Positions 1 through 7,988 are shown, counted from the stretch's first letter. The stretch is DNA of 42,555 bases from Kiritimatiellota bacterium (GCA_026398415.1 JAPLSY010000035.1:1-42555); one strand, 5' to 3'. Made by a program: numbers and translations. Notes: a model not told the origin generated them from the letters alone.

Positions 1-38
1 AAGGTATCATTCCCCAATCATAGCGTATCGGGGCTTCT

Positions 39-66
39 CAGGGGCCACCTCCGGAGGTGGCCCCTG
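39..66. repeat. perfect 28-bp palindrome
   Basis: Fourteen bases are followed immediately by their exact reverse complement, centred on CCTCCGGAGG. There is no loop and no T-run on either side, so an intrinsic terminator is possible but not typical. It could also be a protein-binding site or the trace of a small palindromic repeat. Confidence 0.7.
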
Positions 67-235
67 ATCTCATTCATCCGTCTATGATTCACAACCCTTA
101 GCTTGGCCAGAGGGGGGTCACGATGTCCCCCACCTCGCCCAGTAACTTTGGGTTTTGGTCTTGACTCTGCATCGGGAAGTTCCTAACATTTTCCATATAT
201 TAAGTCATAAGGTCTTGATATTTACATCGGGCATA

Positions 236-276
236 TTTACCTGAATAGCATGCCCATATAATAATATCAGGGCATG
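236..276 (+). promoter_or_regulatory. possible promoter with inverted-repeat operator around the -10 box
   Basis: A perfect TATAAT lies at 257-262. It is enclosed by a 7-bp inverted repeat, CATGCCC (249-255) and GGGCATG (270-276), separated by 14 bases. The -35 is weak (TTTACC at 236-241, spacer 15). The geometry, a dyad surrounding the -10, fits a repressor site controlling the membrane protein and cupin genes downstream. This is inference from sequence alone. Confidence 0.4.
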
Positions 277-299
277 TTTGCCTGTCAATCAATGGTTCT

Positions 300-319
300 G
301 CGGCGCGCGGCAGCGCCGC
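300..319 (+). other. GC-rich hairpin in the leader of the first gene
   Basis: GCGGCGC (300-306) pairs with GCGCCGC (313-319) around a 6-base loop. A second imperfect stem (GAATGG/CCATTC, about 320-345) follows directly and ends at the GGAAGGA ribosome-binding site (346-352). The leader could therefore limit access to that site. Confidence 0.4.
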
Positions 320-365
320 GGAATGGTCGGGGCGACCGGCCATTCGGAAGGACACGGATTTGAAT

Positions 366-689
366 ATGACCCACATAATACGAAATGACGTCATCCTGAT
401 TTGCGGACTGCTCTTGGTATTTTGGATTGTGCCCTACTATTACCGACATGGTAAAACTGAAAGGTGGGTAATACGAATTCTTTTTTGCCTCGGTTTGGCC
501 ACTATCTGCTTCACCGTTATGGATGTGCCTCTTTATTGGAAACATCTTAATTTAGCCTATCCCACGGTCTGGGCCATCTACGTTACGCGAGATTACATAG
601 GTGGCATTGCGATAGGGCTTTTCTTGAGTCTTCTCCTTTCGGGTCAATTATGGAAGATCGGGAAGATGGAAAAGATTGCCGGAAAATAA
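366..689 (+). CDS. small integral membrane protein, unknown family
   Basis: A protein of about 107 residues with three hydrophobic segments, roughly residues 8-27, 35-58 and 78-96, separated by short charged stretches; the C-terminus is lysine-rich and probably cytoplasmic. I do not recognise the family. Two starts are possible: ATG at 366 or TTG at 360. The ribosome-binding site GGAAGGA (346-352) is 7 bases from the TTG and 13 from the ATG. The cupin gene follows after about 107 bases on the same strand, so co-transcription is plausible but no functional link is visible. Confidence 0.6.
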   Translation: MTHIIRNDVILICGLLLVFWIVPYYYRHGKTERWVIRILFCLGLATICFTVMDVPLYWKHLNLAYPTVWAIYVTRDYIGGIAIGLFLSLLLSGQLWKIGKMEKIAGK

Positions 690-796
690 TCACCGATTCC
701 GAACAAGGTACCGGAACCTACCTCGGCCCGGATCCTCGGAGGTTCAACACTGACGTTAGAATAACAGCGCGAGCTTTTTGCGAAAGGGAAAGCACG

Positions 797-1147
797 ATGG
801 GAATTTTGAAAAGGTCAAAGGAAGAGATCGTATTTGAGCCAATTACGCATGGACCGTTTGCGGGCTCAATCATTGCCGAAGTGTTTGACACCTCAGGCGC
901 AACAACCATGTCGTGCGGTATTCATGAAATTCCTGCCTCAGTGACAATTGTTGAAAAAGCCCCGGTTGATGATGTCCTATACATTCTGGAGGGAGCGATA
1001 GACATTGAATCAGACGGCATCAGCAAGACTTACCGGGCCGGTGATTTCGCGTACCTGCGCGCCGGTGAAAGGCAACAATACACCGTAAAAGACCGAGTAA
1101 AGCATATTTACGTTTGCTATCCTGGAAATTGGAAAGAAGGCAAATAA
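797..1147 (+). CDS. EutQ-like single-domain cupin
   Basis: A 116-residue protein with one small beta-barrel (cupin) domain over most of its length. The segment DDVLYILEGAIDIESDG followed by YRAGDFAYLRAG matches the conserved cupin core of the EutQ type (ethanolamine utilisation) and related cupins. The usual metal-binding His-x-His is not evident, so a catalytic role is uncertain; binding of a small metabolite is an alternative. The ATG at 797 has the purine-rich AAGGGAAAG a few bases upstream; a longer in-frame extension back to 650 lacks cupin features and overlaps the preceding gene. No other eut genes are present, so I would not call it eutQ. Confidence 0.75.
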   Translation: MGILKRSKEEIVFEPITHGPFAGSIIAEVFDTSGATTMSCGIHEIPASVTIVEKAPVDDVLYILEGAIDIESDGISKTYRAGDFAYLRAGERQQYTVKDRVKHIYVCYPGNWKEGK

Positions 1148-1295
1148 AACCGCTTCTAACCATAGGGTTCAGGTTAGCGCCCGCCAGCGCAAGAACGCCA
1201 GTGATATCCAGAAGAATGATCCGATCCCCCTGGAGCAAGCGGGGAACATCAAGGATTAGGAGCCGAGGAATGCCAACAACCCACGAAGCACAGGG

Positions 1296-2039
1296 TCAAC
1301 CCTGTGTTCGGCGGTCGCGCACGACGCGGGCCGGGACACCAACGGCTAGCGCATAGGCCGGGACCGCGCGAGTAACGACGGCACCCGCGCCGACAATGAC
1401 GTTACTGCCGACCGTGAGGCCATCCAGCACCTTGACGCCGGCGCCAAACCAGCACTTCTCGCCGACTTCGATGCCGTGGGATTGCGATCCCTGCTGGGTG
1501 ACGGAAGCTTCGATATCGTGGGGATCGTGGTCGCCGCCAATAAAATAGCAATAGGCCGCCACCAGGGTATCGGCCCCCAGTTCGACACGGCTACCGGAAA
1601 ATACTTCACAATTGAACCCGATGTTCACCCGCTCGCCCAGGACGATGTCGCCGTTTTTACAGCTCAGGATGGAATTCCGGCCAAGAAAAACACCGGACCC
1701 GATGCGTATGCCCGCATTATCCTGGCCCTTGGCATCCAGCAGGCAGTTGTCGTCAATGATGACATTATCCCCGATTTCAATCTTGTGCGGATGCCGCAAC
1801 ACAATGTTGGCGCCAAACACAACGTTCCGGCCGCATTTCCCGAGCAGGCCGCGATAGAGCTTGGCACGCAACCAAAGGCCCAGCAAACCCGGCAGGCGGG
1901 CGCAAAGCAGGACGATCAACTCGTATTTCAACAGCGGCCCGAATCCGCGCCGGCCGATGATCAGGTCGCTATAGCGTGCCAGCCGGGATTTTTGTTCGGC
2001 GGCCATTTCGCGCTGAATGATGACGCTTTCCGTTTTCAT
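1296..2039 (-). CDS. hexapeptide-repeat O-acetyltransferase
   Basis: A 247-residue left-handed beta-helix acyltransferase of the LpxA-like/WcaF-Maa group, which moves an acetyl group from acetyl-CoA to a sugar hydroxyl in surface glycan synthesis. The N-terminal 65 residues carry a helical hydrophobic segment (LLKYELIVLLCARLPGLLG). Isoleucine/valine-spaced hexapeptide turns start near residue 70 and include IGSGVFLGRNSILSC and VGEKCWFGAGVKVLDG. A loop with GGDHDPHD carries the histidines expected at the active site. The C-terminal VGVPARVVRDR ending is typical of the family. The ATG at 2039 has no clear Shine-Dalgarno site. The upstream neighbours on the same strand are a membrane hydrolase and a PHP-like protein, separated by a gap containing nonamer repeats. 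Confidence 0.88.
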   Translation of the reverse strand: MKTESVIIQREMAAEQKSRLARYSDLIIGRRGFGPLLKYELIVLLCARLPGLLGLWLRAKLYRGLLGKCGRNVVFGANIVLRHPHKIEIGDNVIIDDNCLLDAKGQDNAGIRIGSGVFLGRNSILSCKNGDIVLGERVNIGFNCEVFSGSRVELGADTLVAAYCYFIGGDHDPHDIEASVTQQGSQSHGIEVGEKCWFGAGVKVLDGLTVGSNVIVGAGAVVTRAVPAYALAVGVPARVVRDRRTQG

Positions 2040-2052
2040 GAAAATATTTTCG

Positions 2053-2079
2053 ACAGGATTAACAGGATTTACAGGATTC
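2053..2079. repeat. three tandem 9-mers ACAGGATTN
   Basis: Three adjacent 9-base units, ACAGGATTA, ACAGGATTT and ACAGGATTC, lie in the gap upstream of the acyltransferase gene. The same style of 9-mer (ACGGATTNN) recurs at 11918-11944. Confidence 0.85.
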
Positions 2080-2163
2080 TGTTTTCATCTTGTTGTCCAG
2101 ACAACATTTCTATGTTTTTGATCAGCATTTTATGTTACGGCACACAGAGTGTCGAGACCGAAT

Positions 2164-2730
2164 TCAGTGTTTCGCGCGGCCATGTTTAAACCACAGCACG
2201 ATAATCACCAAAGGTAAGGTTATGGCCGATTCCACCAGGACCAGGCGCAGATTCTGCAACGACCACAGAGCGGCCAAAGTCTGCTTGGCCGGCGGGGGGA
2301 AAAAGGCCCAGGTCGCATTAAAGAGGCGATCCGAAAACGGCCAGGCCAGCGTAAGCCCGATGGGTGGCGCGCAATCCACCGTAAGCCAGTCGGCCAGCAA
2401 ATGACTGCCCAGGAGTGCCAGCAGAAGGCCGAGCGATAGCCATGATGCCCGCCGCTCCCTGAACCGGCCGTAGGCCCATATTGCCAGGGCTGTCACACCA
2501 ATCCAAATCAGCGTGTGCGTCACCGTCTGGTGGTAATAGTTCACATTGCCCCGGAAGATGCCAAAAAAATAATCCAGGTCCGGCGCATTGGCCAGGAGGA
2601 CGCAGAATAGCAGGGGACGCCATAGCGCGCGGAACTGACCGGCCAGTTCATCCCAGCGTCGATAATGCGGCAGGAACCGGATAAGGCCCAGGGCAAGGCC
2701 GATCAGACTATGGGCAATGGGAGAAGACAT
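2164..2730 (-). CDS. YdjM-like membrane-bound metal-dependent hydrolase
   Basis: A 188-residue protein of the YdjM/LexA-binding-inner-membrane-hydrolase type (DUF457). The N-terminus, SSPIAHSLIGLALG, has the early histidine in a helix. LLANAPDLDYFFG carries the conserved acidic pair and YYHQTVTHTLIW the H-x-x-x-x-H metal-binding cluster. GSHLLADWLTVDCAPP is the final conserved His/Asp motif. Four or five hydrophobic helices place it in the inner membrane. Two starts are possible: ATG at 2730, directly before the conserved N-terminus, or ATG at 2760, which would add ten residues encoded by a heptamer repeat. I prefer 2730. The long frame reaching to 3021 overlaps the PHP-like gene and is rejected. 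Confidence 0.8.
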   Translation of the reverse strand: MSSPIAHSLIGLALGLIRFLPHYRRWDELAGQFRALWRPLLFCVLLANAPDLDYFFGIFRGNVNYYHQTVTHTLIWIGVTALAIWAYGRFRERRASWLSLGLLLALLGSHLLADWLTVDCAPPIGLTLAWPFSDRLFNATWAFFPPPAKQTLAALWSLQNLRLVLVESAITLPLVIIVLWFKHGRAKH

Positions 2731-2736
2731 CGGAAA

Positions 2737-2784
2737 TTGATGATTTCTGATTGCCAACATTCTACTTTCTGTCGTCCGTCGTCC
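2737..2784. repeat. two heptamer repeat tracts at a gene border
   Basis: Units of 7 bases: TTGATGA, TTTCTGA, TTGCCAA (2737-2757), then two copies of GTCGTCC (2771-2784). The second tract lies inside the 3' end of the PHP-like gene and codes for its last residues. Related tracts recur at 22831-22865 and at 11971-11998 and 31195-31222. Confidence 0.8.
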
Positions 2785-3616
2785 GCAATTTATACAGTCG
2801 CCGGGCAACATCCCAAGCTCCGCACCGCACACCCGCCGGTATAAGACCGTAGCCGGCCCAGCTAGCCGCCGCCGGCCCAGCCAGCATGCGGCCGATGGAG
2901 GCCGCTGATTGCGAGACATCAAACGCACCCTGGTAAATAAACCCATAGGTTCCCGCGTAACGCTCCTCGCCGGCAAAGGGCAACGGATCGGAACCGGGGA
3001 TGACCGCCATGCCGCGCTCACGGGCCAACTGCATGAGCCGCGATTCGGGCCACAGTGTCGGCCTTAAGGTGGTGTCGCCCAAGCGCAGGACCCGGCCTTG
3101 ATCGCTTGCAATCAAATCCCGCACCAGCCGTCCGCGCGCAAACAACCACTTGCCGGGCGACCAAGCCAGGACCGGAATACCGCCGGCTTCGACTACCCGT
3201 TGAATCACCTCAATGGCGGGGAGGCCGTCCGGGATTTTCACGCACATGGCCAGCCCGAGAATTTCCAGCCGCTCGCGGGTCACAATCTGCCGGCCCGCCA
3301 CCAGGCCCACCCGACCAACCCCGCGAAGACCAACCGTCACGCAAACCGGATCCGGCCCGCTCGTTATCTCGAGGCCATTGGCCACGATGGCCTTATCCCG
3401 ATCTTTGAGGCGGCCGAAAAAATCGTGCTCGCGGCTTTCCGCCAGGAACGCCAGTTTATGAATTCCGTTTCCAATCGTTCCTGATTCTACACAATCGGCG
3501 GCGCCCGCCAGCCGGTCCAGATTTTGGATCAGGTGGCAAAACATGGCCTTAATATCATAGGCGGGATACACATGTACATGGCCATCCGCCGCGACAATGG
3601 TGGACGTATTATTCAT
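2762..3616 (-). CDS. PHP-domain-like protein, function unknown
   Basis: A 284-residue protein beginning with ADGHVHVYPAYD, a D-x-H-x-H motif close to metal site I of PHP phosphoesterases. The middle contains GIPVLAWSPGKW and the later part AVIPGSDPLPFAGEER, reminiscent of a metal-dependent amidohydrolase or PHP fold, but not all metal ligands can be assigned. It has no signal peptide or membrane segment. The stop codon lies 2 bases before the alternative start (2760) of the membrane hydrolase, suggesting a unit with that gene and the acyltransferase. The last residues (RTTDDRK) are encoded by a GTCGTCC heptamer repeat rather than family-conserved sequence. Function cannot be named. Confidence 0.65.
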   Translation of the reverse strand: MNNTSTIVAADGHVHVYPAYDIKAMFCHLIQNLDRLAGAADCVESGTIGNGIHKLAFLAESREHDFFGRLKDRDKAIVANGLEITSGPDPVCVTVGLRGVGRVGLVAGRQIVTRERLEILGLAMCVKIPDGLPAIEVIQRVVEAGGIPVLAWSPGKWLFARGRLVRDLIASDQGRVLRLGDTTLRPTLWPESRLMQLARERGMAVIPGSDPLPFAGEERYAGTYGFIYQGAFDVSQSAASIGRMLAGPAAASWAGYGLIPAGVRCGAWDVARRLYKLRTTDDRK

Positions 3617-3666
3617 AACGAGGATGCATTACCATAAACCCCATCCGGATCAAGCCGATATTTCCC

Positions 3667-3696
3667 TTGTTTTCCAGTCTATTTCAACATTATTAT
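3667..3696 (+). promoter_or_regulatory. candidate sigma-70 promoter for the GT39-like gene
   Basis: TTGTTT (3667-3672) and TATTAT (3691-3696) are separated by 18 bases in an AT-rich patch of the divergent region. The predicted transcript would carry both CTTG hairpins in its leader before the ATG at 3849. Confidence 0.4.
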
Positions 3697-3748
3697 CGCT
3701 CTATGGCAATCATTAGCTACCCAAAAATCACCCTTCTTCGCCAAAAAG

Positions 3749-3828
3749 CCCTGTGGCTTGCCACAGGGAGGAATAACGTTCCTGGCTTCGCAGGGTTTCG
3801 CAAAGATGCCCCGCGGCTTGCCGCGGGG
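3749..3828. repeat. two hairpins with different stems and the same CTTG loop
   Basis: CCCTGTGG-CTTG-CCACAGGG (3749-3768) and CCCCGCGG-CTTG-CCGCGGGG (3809-3828) are perfect 8-bp stems. The stems differ by compensating changes, while the loop CTTG and its closing GG/CC are identical. The second ends 20 bases before the start codon of the next gene, which has no evident ribosome-binding site. Confidence 0.8.
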
Positions 3829-3848
3829 TGCTTCACAACCTGGCGCCT

Positions 3849-5975
3849 ATGAATAAAAAATTTGCCATGCTCATGCTCGGCGTGCTCGTTATCGGCATCA
3901 TCTTTCGCCTGTTCTTTTTTGCCTTCGCCTATCAGAAGCTGCCGCTGTCGTCCGACGAAGCCTGGCCTGGTCTCATGGCCATGCACATGCTCAAGGGCGA
4001 ATTCCCGGTGGTCTATTGGGGCCAGACCTACATGGGCACCCAGGAATCGTTCATTGAAGCGGCGCTTATTTCCCTGTTCGGCGCCCACACGCTTACGATC
4101 CGCATCTATCCGCTGGCCTTTGCCTTCCTGTTCCTGGCGGTCAGTTACTGGCTGGCGCGGAGCAGTTACAACCGCGAAGTCGGCCTGATTACGCTCGTCC
4201 TGCTGGCGATACCCGCCCCCTATCTGGCCATGTGCGGAGTGGCCATCCCACCCGATAATTATTTAGCCGTCACCACGCTGGGCAGTATCGCGCTCCTGCT
4301 GACCAGCCGGATCATCGCGTCCGAGCGGCGTAACCTTCCGGCTTTTATCCTGCTGGGCGCCGTGCTGGGTTACGCGTTCTGGCTGCACTTGCTGATCATC
4401 AGCTATATCGTGGTGGCCGTCCTGTTCTTATTTCTCAAGGACAAGCTCCTGCTCCTGCGCAAGGAATTCTGGGGCCTGGCGCTGGCCTTTTGCGTTACCA
4501 GCCTGCCGTTCTGGTGGTTCAATTGGACGCACGATTTCGCCACGTTCAACGACGTGGGTGGGCAGAGTAACTGGGCGCAGACGCTCGCCATGTTTCAGAT
4601 TGCCCTGATGTACACCGTGCAATTCTTTACCGGCATGCGCGTCATGCTGTATGGCGACAACGGCAACAATGTTACGCTTCCGCCGGCGCTGTATTACCTG
4701 CTGGCTGCAATCTGGATCGGGGTACTGGTGCTGGTGCTCATCGTGAGCTGGAAACGGCTGTGGCGCCTGTGTTACCTGTCGCTGAAAAACACGGACGGCA
4801 CGGCGCTCCTGTTGGCAACGACGGCCGTAAGTATCGCCGTTTTCGCCAAAAGCCAGCGTTCGGGTGCGAATGACGCGCGCTATCTTCTGCCGATTCTTTC
4901 CGCCCTGCCCATACTGTTCGCATATGGCCTGTGGCGCCTGCGACAGTGGGCCAAGCCTTTGTTTTACGTACTCATGGCCATAGTGCTGGTTGCCCAGGTA
5001 TGGGGCAACGTCCTGCTGGCCAAGGCCTGGAATAATCCCGCCCTCGTCGCCGGGCCGCTGGAACTGCCAGATACCCGCCCCCTGATCCGGTTCCTCCAGG
5101 ACGCCGGCATCCGCCACGCCTACGCGCACTACTGGCTCTCCTACCGGCTAACCTATGAGACGCAAGAAGCCCTCATTGTATCCGAACCGTATAACGAGCG
5201 GTTTTCCGATAAGCCGGTGAAATTTTTGGACATCGTCAGCGCAGCGGAAAAGGTTGCCTTTATTACGCACCCGACCCTGGGCATCAAAGCCGATGATTTT
5301 GAAACGCTCCTGCGCGGCATCGGCGGCACCTGGCAGAAAACTAATCTTACCTGTTTCACCGTATTTTACGATTTCCTGCCGCCCTGCGGCGCTGAACGTA
5401 CCCTCCGGGAAATTCCGCGCGACCGCTGGCAGGTGACCGCCTCAATCAAACCCGCCAAGGCCCCCTTGATGATAGACGGCAAAACCAATACAATCTGGGC
5501 CAGCGATACGGCGCAGAAGCCCGGCATGATGGTCACCGTGGATATGGGCGCGGTTCATCCCCTGGCCAGGATCAGGTTCGACCTGGGTACGGTCTGGTGC
5601 GATTACTTGCGCGGCTCGAAAATCGAAGTCTCCCTGGATAACCAGCTATGGCAAACAGCCTTTGAGTATGGTGACGTTGCTTGCGGTCTGTTCTGGAACA
5701 ACGACCAGCCGCGATTCCTGGTCCACGGTGATTTTTTTACCTGCACGTTTGCGCCGGTGCAGGCACGCTATGTCCGTATCACCCAGACCGGTTCAGACCC
5801 CCGTTTCTGTTGGACGATTGCCGAGTTGCGTTTCTTCGGCCCGCCTGCAATCCGTCAGCCGACGGATAGCACTGCCTGCCCGCAGTCGCTACCTGCCCGA
5901 AATGCTGCGCATATCGCTGCAGGCGGGCGCGACAGCGTTGCGGGCGGGCGGGCAGGCCAGGAGACAAGCAATTGA
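3849..5975 (+). CDS. GT39-like membrane glycosyltransferase with C-terminal discoidin domain
   Basis: A 708-residue protein. Residues 1-420 form about ten to twelve transmembrane helices of the ArnT/PMT-like GT-C fold. The first outer loop has the acidic pair SSDEAW expected of a dolichyl- or undecaprenyl-phosphate-sugar-dependent enzyme. A soluble stretch follows, and about residues 525-665 resemble an F5/8 type C (discoidin) carbohydrate-binding domain (IDGKTNTIWASD, VDMGAVHPLARIRFDLG, ARYVRITQTG, WTIAELRFFG). The substrate is unknown; transfer of sugar to a lipid or surface polymer is the family expectation. The ATG at 3849 is preferred over an in-frame GTG at 3828 that falls in a hairpin. 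The last 40 residues are encoded by a palindromic repeat (5875-5956). The next gene overlaps by one base. Confidence 0.8.
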   Translation: MNKKFAMLMLGVLVIGIIFRLFFFAFAYQKLPLSSDEAWPGLMAMHMLKGEFPVVYWGQTYMGTQESFIEAALISLFGAHTLTIRIYPLAFAFLFLAVSYWLARSSYNREVGLITLVLLAIPAPYLAMCGVAIPPDNYLAVTTLGSIALLLTSRIIASERRNLPAFILLGAVLGYAFWLHLLIISYIVVAVLFLFLKDKLLLLRKEFWGLALAFCVTSLPFWWFNWTHDFATFNDVGGQSNWAQTLAMFQIALMYTVQFFTGMRVMLYGDNGNNVTLPPALYYLLAAIWIGVLVLVLIVSWKRLWRLCYLSLKNTDGTALLLATTAVSIAVFAKSQRSGANDARYLLPILSALPILFAYGLWRLRQWAKPLFYVLMAIVLVAQVWGNVLLAKAWNNPALVAGPLELPDTRPLIRFLQDAGIRHAYAHYWLSYRLTYETQEALIVSEPYNERFSDKPVKFLDIVSAAEKVAFITHPTLGIKADDFETLLRGIGGTWQKTNLTCFTVFYDFLPPCGAERTLREIPRDRWQVTASIKPAKAPLMIDGKTNTIWASDTAQKPGMMVTVDMGAVHPLARIRFDLGTVWCDYLRGSKIEVSLDNQLWQTAFEYGDVACGLFWNNDQPRFLVHGDFFTCTFAPVQARYVRITQTGSDPRFCWTIAELRFFGPPAIRQPTDSTACPQSLPARNAAHIAAGGRDSVAGGRAGQETSN
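5875..5956. repeat. palindromic CTGCCCG/CGGGCAG repeat inside the 3' end of a gene
   Basis: Several copies of CCTGCCCG and its complement CGGGCGGGCAGG, separated by TGCTGCGCAT-like spacers, form nested inverted repeats. They encode the Ala/Gly/Arg-rich tail of the GT39-like protein after the end of its discoidin domain, so they look like a small repeat that extended the frame. Confidence 0.6.
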
Positions 5976-7813
5976 TGATCACTTTTCTAAGGCGTCATGG
6001 TCTGCTGGTCGGCGTCATGGTCATAACGGCCGTGGCCCTGGCGGTAATCACCTTGACACGTCATCTACAGATAGCATCGGCTTTCGACTTGGCACTTTTT
6101 GACTCGGCGCTCTGGAGCTTCCGACACGGCAACGGCTTCCATGTCACCTTGGGATGTGTTAACACGCTTACGTATCCCCATGATTTTTTTGGCGAACACT
6201 TTGCCCCCATTATGTACCTGCTGGCTTGGCCCGCCGCACTCACCAGCGGTCCACAGGCTTTGTTGGTATTACAGGCCCTGGCCATCGCCGCAGCCGCATG
6301 GCCGGCCGCCGTGCTGGCCCGCCGCATGACGGGTTCAGCGGCCCTTGGAACGCTCGCGGGATGTGTATGGCTGGCCCAACCTTCCCTTTGGCATGCGGCC
6401 CTTTACGATTTTCACGTGGAAGCGTTCGAGCCATTGTTCCTCTTCGCTTTCGCCGCCGCCTTTTTGGCCGGCAACCGCTGGAACTGGCTTTGGGCCGTCT
6501 TGTATTGGGCTTGCAAGGAGGATGCCCCGATTTATTTCGCGGTCATCGCGACAATCCTCGGATGGCACAGTGGCCGGCGCACGGAAGGCACAGTCCTCGC
6601 CGCGCTTGCGCTGATATATGCTTGGGCCGCTTGGTTTTACATCATTCCCGCCTTTTCGATCACGGGCCAGCCGTTGCACATGAGCCGCCTGCTTACACCC
6701 AAAAATTGCGGTGGACTTTGGTCATGGTTCGTTACAATTGCCTGCGACAATGAACGCTGGATGCCCTTTTTACAAATTTTAAGAGCAATGGCTTTCCTGC
6801 CGTTGTTAGCCGGCGCACTCGTTTTACCCGCCGGCATGTCCCTGGGGGTCATGTGGCTTTCGGCCAATAATTATCAATCTGGTCTGGCCGTGCATTACCC
6901 GCTCACATTTACCCCGCTTCTTTTCCTGGCCGCGCTCGCGGGCGCCGGACAGGTTGTTAGATGGATGCAAGGTCGTTCGCGCCGCGCTCACCAAGCTGTT
7001 TGCGCGCTCAGCATAGCTTTGTTGCTTGCCGGCCTTTATTTCGGCTGGTCTCAAGCGCCGAGCCTAACCGCTGCCTCGGGTAGCGGCAATCCACATGTTC
7101 TGCGTGAAAGCCGCGCCTTGCTCGAGTGCATCCCTCCGGATGTTCCCTTAACCGCCGCCCTGTCCCTGGCGCCGCACCTGGCGCGGCGCCCACAACTGCC
7201 CTTGCTTCTGTCACCCTCCTGTGAAACCGAATGGCTGGCTACGCGGCTGGATGGCGAGACTTATCCCTTCCCGAATGACGAGCACTTTGACTGGCTTATC
7301 GGCACCATGCTTGCCACTAACTCTGATTACGGTCTTGTTGCCGAAAACGATGTGGTGGCCATTTTCCGCCGCGGGGCGCCCACCACCGCCAATGCGGCGC
7401 TGGCTTTCCGCCTCGAACACACCATCCGCGCCACGGAATTTCATCATCAAACCGGTACGCGCATCAACGACGACCAGGCTGGCGGCGGCCTCGCCTGGCG
7501 GTGCAAGCCGCAGGATAGCGATGGTTTTTTTATCTTTGGTAATTATCGCGATCTGCCGGCCGGCGACTATGAAATCACGTTCCGCCTGCGGGGCACGGGA
7601 AGCACCAACTTACCTTATGCCCGTCTCGATGTTTCTGAAAATGACGGCCGCTTCATCCGCGCCGAACATCTGCTGGCGGGCGACACTGGCGGCTATCGCG
7701 AGATTAAACTGCTGGCGCGGCTGACTGGCGTGGGCACCGCCGAATTCCGCGGCCTCAAGATCGGGCCGGGCGAGATCGTCGTGGAACGCGTAAGCTGGCG
7801 CCGGCTGAATTGA
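5975..7813 (+). CDS. DUF2079 family membrane protein
   Basis: A 612-residue polytopic protein. Family marks appear in order: FDLALFDSALWSF (about 37-49), GEHFAPIMYLLAW, LYDFHVEAFEPLF and WACKEDAPIYFAV, as in DUF2079, a family of GT-C-like inner-membrane proteins of unknown reaction. About ten hydrophobic helices reach to residue 360. The remaining part is soluble and ends in a beta-rich segment (YEITFRLRGTG, LPYARLDVSEN) like a carbohydrate-binding module. The ATG at 5975 overlaps the upstream stop (TGATG) and follows AGGAGA at 5959-5964. The overlap with the GT39-like gene suggests the two act in one pathway. Confidence 0.82.
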   Translation: MITFLRRHGLLVGVMVITAVALAVITLTRHLQIASAFDLALFDSALWSFRHGNGFHVTLGCVNTLTYPHDFFGEHFAPIMYLLAWPAALTSGPQALLVLQALAIAAAAWPAAVLARRMTGSAALGTLAGCVWLAQPSLWHAALYDFHVEAFEPLFLFAFAAAFLAGNRWNWLWAVLYWACKEDAPIYFAVIATILGWHSGRRTEGTVLAALALIYAWAAWFYIIPAFSITGQPLHMSRLLTPKNCGGLWSWFVTIACDNERWMPFLQILRAMAFLPLLAGALVLPAGMSLGVMWLSANNYQSGLAVHYPLTFTPLLFLAALAGAGQVVRWMQGRSRRAHQAVCALSIALLLAGLYFGWSQAPSLTAASGSGNPHVLRESRALLECIPPDVPLTAALSLAPHLARRPQLPLLLSPSCETEWLATRLDGETYPFPNDEHFDWLIGTMLATNSDYGLVAENDVVAIFRRGAPTTANAALAFRLEHTIRATEFHHQTGTRINDDQAGGGLAWRCKPQDSDGFFIFGNYRDLPAGDYEITFRLRGTGSTNLPYARLDVSENDGRFIRAEHLLAGDTGGYREIKLLARLTGVGTAEFRGLKIGPGEIVVERVSWRRLN

Positions 7814-7844
7814 GACCGCCATGCGCAGGTCTCTCCCCTGGTGC

Positions 7845-7988
7845 ATGATGGGCCGCATGGCTCACGAGCGATATCCGCCACCCGGTTATGTCGAGGACTT
7901 TACCCCCAACGTCAAGCTCGTCAAAAAGGTGATCGTCGTGACACCGCGGCTAATCCGGGTTCAAGGTGGAGGCGCGAACCGGAGTTGA
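7845..7988 (+). other. uncertain 47-codon reading frame, antisense to the tRNA 3' end
   Basis: An open frame from ATG ATG at 7845 has codons with G/C third positions (VEDFTPNVKLVKKVIVVTP) but no clear ribosome-binding site and no recognised family. Its 3' end runs over the tRNA-Cys gene on the other strand. It may be chance or the remnant of a lost gene. The rest of the gap between the DUF2079 gene and the tRNA shows nothing else. Confidence 0.2.

Larger units (their letters stand above)
1..359. other. non-coding left edge with palindrome, operator-like site and hairpin
   Basis: No convincing gene is seen in the first 359 bases; the short minus-strand frames here lack any recognisable domain. 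The stretch holds a perfect 28-bp palindrome (39-66), a G-rich/C-rich inverted pair around 112-130, a possible promoter with a flanking inverted repeat (236-276) and a GC-rich hairpin (300-319) just before the first gene. The leftmost part could be the edge of a larger element outside the window, but nothing here proves that. Confidence 0.5.

Noticed and set aside
100..180. End of an insertion sequence at the left edge
   Set aside because: A G-rich/C-rich inverted pair is visible but no transposase, target duplication or second end lies in the window.
797..1147. Assignment of the cupin as eutQ
   Set aside because: The domain resembles EutQ, but the protein is only the cupin core and no other ethanolamine-utilisation gene is present.
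2731..3021. Upstream extension of the YdjM-like gene
   Set aside because: The added residues lie in the shadow of the PHP-like gene and are not family-like; the conserved N-terminus begins at the ATG at 2730.
4428..5129. 233-codon minus-strand open frame inside the GT39-like gene
   Set aside because: Gln/Arg-rich shadow of a coding region with membrane-helix codons on the other strand.
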